Assembly: GCA_027924585.1 (NCBI GenBank)
Contig: BSBM01000423.1
Location: 3,047,501 to 3,111,500, forward strand
Direction of reading: 5' to 3'
Source: Larix kaempferi
Taxonomy: Eukaryota > Streptophyta > Pinopsida > Pinales > Pinaceae
Length of the DNA stretch: 64,000 nucleotides
Shown here: in pieces, positions 57,961 to 64,000 of the stretch
How positions within the stretch are numbered: the first letter of the stretch is position 1
Layout: each line of letters begins with the position of its first letter
Notes under the pieces: model-generated
What the model saw: the letters and a program-made list of their open reading frames with translations, nothing else
Told to the model about the DNA's origin: nothing
Database searches by the model: none
Program-made: the position numbers and the translations under genes

Positions 57961-58931
57961 GATTGCAATGAGATCTCTCTTTCTTTCTCCATACGTTTTG
58001 TACAGCTGTGTGTTTCATGTTTCGATCTGTTTTGTTCTCTTTCAAGTTGCAGTCTGTAGCTTTGTGCCCAAAGTTGTGGCATATATAGCATTTAGGCTCG
58101 TTGTATAGAAGATCAAATGGATTAGCATTTCTGTTTGGCGTTCTTCTTTTAACATCTGGTGGAGGGATACGACCCATATGTTTATTTGCTGATAGATACG
58201 TTCTTTGAGTGTAGTTTGACATTCTTCTCTGTACATTTCTGAAATTAAAAACACAACTGGCAGCTCTGTGCCCAAAGTTAGAACAACATAAGCAATAACC
58301 ATTAAAGAATGTGTCATACCTGGTTCGTGGTTGATTTCTAGAAGGATAATTCACTGAGTTGTGACGTTCATAACCAAATTTCTGATCAGTGTACATTCTT
58401 TTGTTACGTGACTCTTTACCATGAGTTCCTGACGGTGCAGACTTTCCTTTTAAACCCGTATTCTCTTGCTGTTTAGTATTCTTTGATTCATCTCCATTAT
58501 TTTCTTTACATGTTTCATCCTTTGCTACGCTGGGAATTTCAGTTTGCTTGCTGCCTTGAAATTTGATCACATTTGATGACTCTTTTCTTTCTGAACCACT
58601 GCTGCTCCCCCCTTGATCATACACTAAGCCAAATTTACTGTGTGGAGCTCTTTGTCTGTTTAACATATTGTTTAGTTCCTCTGAGGCTTTGATGTTGGAA
58701 ATATTCTGATGATGCAGAGCTTGGTATTTTTCCAGTTCTTTCTTAACAGTTACAACCTCTTTTTCTAAATGTTCAACTCTGGCTTTACTATCAGCTAACT
58801 GATGTCTTAAAGACTCTTCAATCTTCCTTTCTTCTTCGAGTTCCAGCTTTATTAAAGAGATATCTTTTCTATTGGTTTCATACTGGATTAATAATTGTTT
58901 TTGTTTTCGTTTCTTTTATCTCAATTTGTCA
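57938..58931 (-). pseudogene. Copia-2 gag, C-terminal part
   Basis: The visible part starts with a charged heptad-rich stretch (minus strand, 58910-58680: KLELEEERKIEESLRHQL, then KEVVTVKKELEKYQ), typical of a coiled coil. FGLVYDQGGSSSGS and basic sequence follow. Two CCHC knuckles come next, CLCCSNFGHRAASC (about 58260-58301) and CYICHNFGHKATDC (about 58049-58090). The frame runs to a TAG at 57938. Coiled-coil gag with paired knuckles fits Sire-type copia elements. Cut at 58936 by Copia-A. Confidence 0.85.
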
Positions 58932-58936
58932 ATTTC
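58932..58936. repeat. Likely target site of the second Copia-A insertion (ATTTC)
   Basis: The five bases directly outside the LTR. The partner copy should lie beyond the right edge of the window, next to the unseen 5' LTR. Confidence 0.55.
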
Positions 58937-59585
58937 TGTTAAATTTTCAGAATTTACTTCAATCTGATCTAGGATCTTAACTGAGAGAACAACATGTATA
59001 GCATATCTACAGCATATCAATCATGGAGACAATAATGCAAGCACACAAGAGATACAACGATTTACTTGGGGAAAACCATAAAGGTGAAAAACCCCAATAA
59101 CTGCCTCAGAGATAGATAGAGCAATGATACAACCAACCATAAGAGATAGACACAACCTAGCAGCAGATCCTCCTCCTCCATAAGTGCGCCACTCCTCCTT
59201 GAGTGCATGTGTGAGAAGTGAGTGATCAAATAGAGTGCCTCCCGCACTCTATTTATACTTGACTTGACTTGCCTTTTTACCTAACTCATGTAGGCTCGAA
59301 CTTAACCACATAACATAATGCTGAGTGGGACGACCCCCAATAGGGTGGTCTAATAACCCTTTGACCCACATGGCCGACCCCCAATAGGGTGGTCTAATAA
59401 CCCTTCGACCCACATGACTTATACAGGGCCGACCCCAACAAGGTGGTCTAATAACCCATCAAGTATAAGTTACGACACTTACAATATAAATGACGACACT
59501 TCCTTATAGAGGAATAATACCATCTCTATAGGAATACAATATACATATATGTGAAATACATTCCGAAGTTACATATACATCAACA
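58937..59585 (-). repeat. Copia-A 3' LTR, second copy
   Basis: 649 bp, TGTTGATGTATATG to TTTAACA on the minus strand. It has three 44-bp sub-repeats (about 59330-59450), like the 5' LTR at 10474, and the same TATA box (59250-59257). Confidence 0.93.
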
Positions 59586-59596
59586 CTCCCTCTTAA
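59586..59596 (-). promoter_or_regulatory. Copia-A polypurine tract, second copy
   Basis: ctccctcttaa on the plus strand, the exact reverse complement of the tract at 16811-16821. Confidence 0.88.
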
Positions 59597-59829
59597 CTAG
59601 GAAGGTATTTCTCAGCACAGTTCTTCTAGCACAAGTCATCTTCTCTGGATCATCGTCACTGGATAATCGTCATCGAGTCATCATCATCGTCACTGCTGCT
59701 GCTATCTCAATCAATCTCTGAATCTACTCGTCATAGGAAGTTCTACAGAGCCAGTCCTTTTTCATACTGGATGTAGGCCCACCACCTGCAGATCTTCGTC
59801 ATCACTGGCCATACTATGGAATCCTCAGG

Positions 59830-60350
59830 ACTTTTACGTGCGTCACAAAACCTCGCAAGAGCATCCCAGGCTGTTACGAGCACACAGCTCTACCTATAGG
59901 ATCTCCCAGGGCAACGAATTACATGTGACCTCACCACAAAACCTCGCAAGAGCATCCCAGGCTGTTACGAGCACACAGCTCTACCTATAGGATCTCCCAG
60001 GGCAACGAATTACATGTGGTCATGGTAAAACCTCGCAAGAGCATCCCAGGACTGATTATGGGCACACAGCCCAACCTATCGGATCTCCCAGGGAAACGAA
60101 TTACATGCCATAGGACAAAACCTCGCAAGAGCATCTGCCAGATATCCCAGGGAAACGAATTACATGCCATAGGCAAAACCTCGCAAGACTATCTGCAGAT
60201 CTCCCAGGGCAACGAATTACATGTCCTCCCAGAGAAAAACCTCGAAAGAGCATTTGCCAGATGTCCCAGGGCAACGAATTACATGCCATAGGCAAAACCT
60301 CGCAAGACCATCTGCAAATCTCCCAGGGAAACGAATTACATGCTCATCTG
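59830..60350 (-). repeat. Minisatellite II, second Copia-A copy
   Basis: Units with gatctcccagggNaacgaattacatg and aaaacctcgcaagagcat (minus: ccctgggagatc, ctcttgcgaggtttt). They match 16081-16580. The segment around 59860-59990 is an almost exact double unit of about 90 bp. Confidence 0.88.
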
Positions 60351-60415
60351 CACAACCTGATCCACGGCCATAGAGTATCAACCTGATACTCACCATACAT
60401 CATCCTGATGTATCC

Positions 60416-60780
60416 ATGATCATCCTGATCATCATCACTGCAACGTCCTGCTGCATGTCATCTGGAGCAACATCCTGAAGCTCGTCATCTATGATCATCC
60501 TGATCATCACTGCAACATCCTGCTGCATGTCATCTGGAGCAACATCCTGAAGCTCGTCATCTATGATCATCCTGATCATCACTGCAACATCCTGCTGCAT
60601 GTCATCTGGAGCAACATCCTGAAGCTCGTCATCTATGATCATCCTGATCATCACTGCAACCTCCTGCTGCATGTCATCTAGAGCAACATCCTGAAGCTCG
60701 TCATCTATGATCATCCTGATCATCACTGCAACATCCTGCTGCATGATCCACCTGATCATCAATGCATCTACCTGATGCAT
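60416..60780 (-). repeat. 72-bp tandem array, five units
   Basis: Units start at 60416, 60491, 60563, 60635 and 60707 (spacing 75, 72, 72, 72) and are nearly identical. Because 72 is a multiple of three, one minus-strand frame repeats a 24-residue peptide (IIDDELQDVAPDDMQQDVAV within each). The other Copia-A copy has a single unit (about 15932-16005). This is an expanded array, not a gene. Confidence 0.95.
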
Positions 60781-61170
60781 ACCAAGTATCATACATGATC
60801 CTCCTGATCATCAATGCATCCACCTGATACAAATACATGATACATATCATCATACATGATTCTCCTTATCATCAATGCATCTACCTGATGCATACCAAGT
60901 ATCTACCTGATACATATCATCATACATGATCCTCCTGATCATCAATGTATCCACCTGATACAAATACAAATGCATGATACATATCACCATACATGATCCA
61001 CCTGATCATACAATGTATCCACCTGATACATATACAGATACATGGTCCAAGCATCCAACAAGATGCATATACAAAATACGTACACATGATCCAACTGATC
61101 ATATCCAGCATCCAACATGATGCGTACATACATACATAAAAATGATCCAACTAATCATATTAAGCAGAAG
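60781..61170 (-). repeat. Minisatellite I, second Copia-A copy
   Basis: Repeats of catgatcctcctgatcatcaatgcat and atccacctgatacaaatacatgatacat, matching 15520-15910 on the other strand. Confidence 0.88.
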
Positions 61171-61272
61171 CCAGAACATCATCCTGATGCTCATCATCCA
61201 GCACTTACATCCACAGCCATGTGAAGGATCCTCTTTCCAACATGCTTGGAATGGCTTCAGCAAATGTGTTCA

Positions 61273-62600
61273 TCACTTCTTCCTCGAAGTGTCCTCGATC
61301 TGAAGAACGCCAAGCCTCTCTCTGAAGTACCCGAACTTCACTCTGGCTAGTGGCTTCGTCAGCACATCTGCAATCTGATCGTCCGTCGCAACATACAGGA
61401 GCTTCACAACTCCTCTCTGCACCATATCCCTGATATAGTGATATTTGATCTCTATGTGTTTCGACCTGTCATGAAACACTGGGTTCTCGGACAGCTTTAC
61501 ACAACTCTGGTTATCACAGAAGATACCAGTAGCCTCCAACGGGAGATCAAATAACTCAGACAGTAGCTTCCATAGCCATACTGCCTCGCAACTAGCTGAG
61601 CAGGCTGCAACATACTCTGCCTCAGCTGTACTCAGTGCTACGCAGGACTGCTTCCTGCTAAACCAAGAGATCACACCTGATCCCATACTGAAGCAACACC
61701 CAGATGTGCTCTTCCTATCTGCAGCACTGCCAGCCCAATCTGAATCAACATAACCCTGAAGGTTAAACTTTTGATTCGATTCATACTTGAGCCCATAATC
61801 CACTGTACCCTTCAGGTACCTCAGAACATGCTTTACAGCAACCAGATGAACACTCTTCGGATCCGTCAGGAACTGTCTCAATGTGTTCATAGCAAAGCAA
61901 ATATCCGGTCTCATGTTCGTCAGGTACATCAAGGACCCAATCATCTGACGATACATAGAGACATCAACCGGCTTAGATGAAGCATCACATAGAAGCTTCA
62001 GATTCGATGCCATAGGTCTGGCCATGGCCTTGCAATCCATCATCCCGAACCTCTTCAGGATCTCTACTGCATACTTCCCTTGTCCAAGGAAGATTCCTTC
62101 TGCACTCTGCCACACCTCCATGCCAAAAACAAATAGTGCATCATCCCCAAGTTCCTCAACTCGAACTCGACAGCAAGCTTCCGCTACGTGTCGGCAATCA
62201 ATCTATCCTCACCTGATACAAACAGGTCATCCACATAGTAGTATCATTGGATTGCCTTCCTCAACCTTGTAGTAAAGGTTGGAACCCGCTTTACTCTTGG
62301 TAAAGACCAAATTGGATAGAAGGTTGTCTATCCTACCATACCAAGTTTTGCACACATATATGACTACACCATGCTGTCTTGAAATCCATCTGGTGCATCT
62401 TCTATTTCATCACTTTTGTATTTCTCAATGCTGCCATCTGCAACATGCTTGATCTGATAGTTCCATTTGGAAGTCACAAAAGACTTCCCTTCAGCTCTTG
62501 GGATCAAATCCCAAACATCATTCTTCATGATCGACGGATCATGGCATTCCATTTCTTCATCCCAGATCTTGGGAACTTCAATATCTTCAATAGATATCTT
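61273..62600 (-). pseudogene. Copia-A RT-RNase H, second copy
   Basis: The minus strand enters from the integrase-RT linker (ECHDPSIMKNDVWDLIPRAEG, about 62550). It loses most of the RT fingers and palm between EKYK and TWYGR-type sequence, keeps a VDDLF box (about 62226-62240), then shows the same frameshift as the plus copy at HYLFL (about 62125). From 62121 to 61273 it is one open frame of 282 codons: YAVEILKRFGMMD, QMIGSLMYLTNMRPDICFA, YVDSDWAGSAADRKSTSGC, LSTAEAEYVAACSASCEAVW and DVLTKPLARVKF. RNase H is intact here, unlike in the plus copy. Confidence 0.93.
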
Positions 62601-64000
62601 TGTTGCTGGAACAAATGTTGTAGTCCTTTTGTAGGTGAAGATATATGGTCTTTCCTACAAAACAAGTTAAATTGCATGATTAGAAACATCTCATAATTTT
62701 CAGAACAAATTCTCACACATAAAGAAATATGTCATACAGTCATGCAATTATCTTAGCCAATGCTTCAATACAACATTTATCCATATCCCGTAACTTTCTA
62801 GATGCCTTCCAATCTCTACCAGAACATTGTTAAGAGTGTGCACAACTCCCAACATGTCAGCAAAGAGGTTTCATTCTAGATAAGTAGCAATGGAATGTTG
62901 TACAGTGCCATAGGCCACTTACCCATGTATATTAGTAGTATACTGTTCATTAATGCAACTATCTTAATATGCACAATACATATCCTAAGTATAGGAACAT
63001 GAACATATACATCATTGAACAATTTTATTTAAACAAACAAATATGTAAGAAATGATAATTAAAATACTTATCTTTGTTTGTTTGTTGGGTGGACTCCCTC
63101 TGAGTCTTCACTTCCTTGCAGGAGCTGCTGGAGTCCTAATCTGAAGTAGCTTCTTCTACACCTTTCTGTTGTGGAATGTAGAGAGATGGTCAACTCCCTC
63201 TGAATATCTGCATCCTTGCATAAACCACTGGAGTGTGCTCCCTCTTGATCTTTGCTTCCTGGATTACCTGTTCGTCAACTCATATTCATCCTTGGTCCCT
63301 ATGCATGCTTATTAGTATCATGATTGAGTTATCCTTGTGATCTCATATAAAATCATACATTCATTAGTATACTATTAAAACACAATAATCTCAAGCATGT
63401 ATAGTCATGATCATTTCAAACAGAAAATAATAAGCATTAGCATTCAAGGTTTATGTAGAATTCTTATGGTTAGTCAAATCATAAGAAGCATAACATGTAT
63501 AAACCTATAATTACTCAAACCTATGACTCTTCGGGTTAGTTGAATCATCAAACAAGATAAGAGATATAATATGCATAAAACTTGTGATTATTCAAACCTA
63601 TACCTTCATGATTCTTCTGGTTAGTCATATCATCAATGATGGCAAGAAACATAATATGCATACAACCATGATTATTCAAACTTATGACTCTTCAGGAATA
63701 ATCATTATCAACAACAGTATAAGATCCTAACACAAGGTAGGATTCTAGCTTGATATAGGAAAAACATATCTGGATTAGCATGCTAGTTAGTTATGTCTAA
63801 CATACTCACATGATGTCTTCTTGTTCTTCTTCAATGACTTGTGCTAGTAACCTATATATCTCATAGGTTAGCCATTACAAAACCAAGTTATACATACCTC
63901 GTAAATGGATCTTCTATGAGATCCATGACAATGGATGAGTCTTTATCCTCATGTCACCATGATCATATGTTCTTGAACTGGAACATGATTTGTCTTTCTT
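62601..64000 (-). other. Copia-A noncoding interior, second copy
   Basis: Matches 12640-13980 of the first copy in reverse. An integrase scrap is near 63170-63210. A repeat of about 85 bp with cataggtttga and ttgactaacc is present three or four times at 63450-63700, against two in the first copy. Confidence 0.8.

Larger units (their letters stand above)
54670..58936 (-). mobile_element. Copia-2: Sire-like Ty1/copia interior (minus strand), interrupted
   Basis: Reading right to left: gag (58931-57938), protease and gag-pre-integrase (57960-57420), integrase (57404-56313), RT (56309-55335), RNase H (55331-54849), polypurine tract, LTR. Only a few stops and frameshifts separate long open pieces, so it is better kept than the other elements here. 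A second Copia-A copy sits in gag at 58937; the 5' part of gag and the 5' LTR therefore lie beyond the right edge. Confidence 0.9.
58937..64000 (-). mobile_element. Copia-A, second copy (minus strand, partial)
   Basis: The 3' LTR (58937-59585), polypurine tract, both minisatellites, RNase H, RT and the noncoding interior follow in the same order as in 10474-17424. The right edge corresponds to about position 12640 of that copy, so the 5' LTR is not seen. It lies inside Copia-2 gag. Confidence 0.95.

Noticed and set aside
60400-60792. A 130-codon frame rich in DDELQDVAPDD on the minus strand
   Set aside because: It is the translation of a 72-bp tandem array inside a Copia-A element, and the other copy has one unit only.

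Overview
The window looks like nuclear DNA from a large, repeat-rich plant genome. It is AT-rich and dominated by decayed, nested LTR retrotransposons and LINEs, with one recognisable host-type gene. A gymnosperm or other non-flowering plant is my best guess, from the density of old insertions and the kind of LINE present. That is an inference; nothing in the sequence settles it. I see no bacterial genes, rRNA, tRNA or CRISPR.

The main non-transposon discovery is a JAZ (JASMONATE-ZIM-domain, TIFY family) jasmonate-repressor gene or pseudogene at 22430-23945 (+). It has a TIFY exon, a 157-bp spacer exon, a Jas exon interrupted by a short intron at the position typical of JAZ genes, and a last exon completing the R-x5-PY part of the Jas motif. 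The block 'intron - spacer exon - first part of the Jas exon' is tandemly triplicated with a period of about 385 bp. Only the third block has the full Jas core. Only the second has a stop-free spacer. No N-terminal exon was found.

Layout. 1-4410: a Ty3/gypsy pol relic (1432-3484) carrying two LTR insertions (896-1431 and 3485-4410). 4411-10468: mostly unrecognised sequence with several short repeats and a large two-level minisatellite (9600-10145). 10474-17424: a structurally complete copia element, here called Copia-A, with LTRs, PBS, PPT and a perfect 5-bp target duplication CCGCA, but only fragments of pol. 17430-22429: unrecognised, plus a purine-rich minisatellite. 22430-23945: JAZ locus. 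24-27 kb: very AT-rich. 27064-28990: 5'-truncated LINE. 29370-38750: two 1.5-1.8-kb direct repeats with a second, L1-like LINE (about 31.2-37.1 kb) at their junction. 38751-40200: unrecognised coding-like remnants on the minus strand. 40746-41205: a CACTA-like or MITE-like terminus full of short sub-repeats. 42251-48677: a chimeric gypsy element (Gypsy-B) with gag, four CCHC knuckles and protease, then a foreign gag piece and an integrase C-terminus but no reverse transcriptase. 48678-52769: nothing recognised. 52770-58936 (minus): a fairly well preserved Sire-like copia element (Copia-2). Its gag is interrupted by a second Copia-A copy (58937-64000, minus), which runs off the right edge.

The elements do not act as a pathway; they are layers of insertion. 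The two Copia-A copies share pol defects (an in-frame loss in reverse transcriptase and one frameshift) and the same noncoding interior. This suggests a family spread as a defective element mobilised by enzymes made elsewhere.
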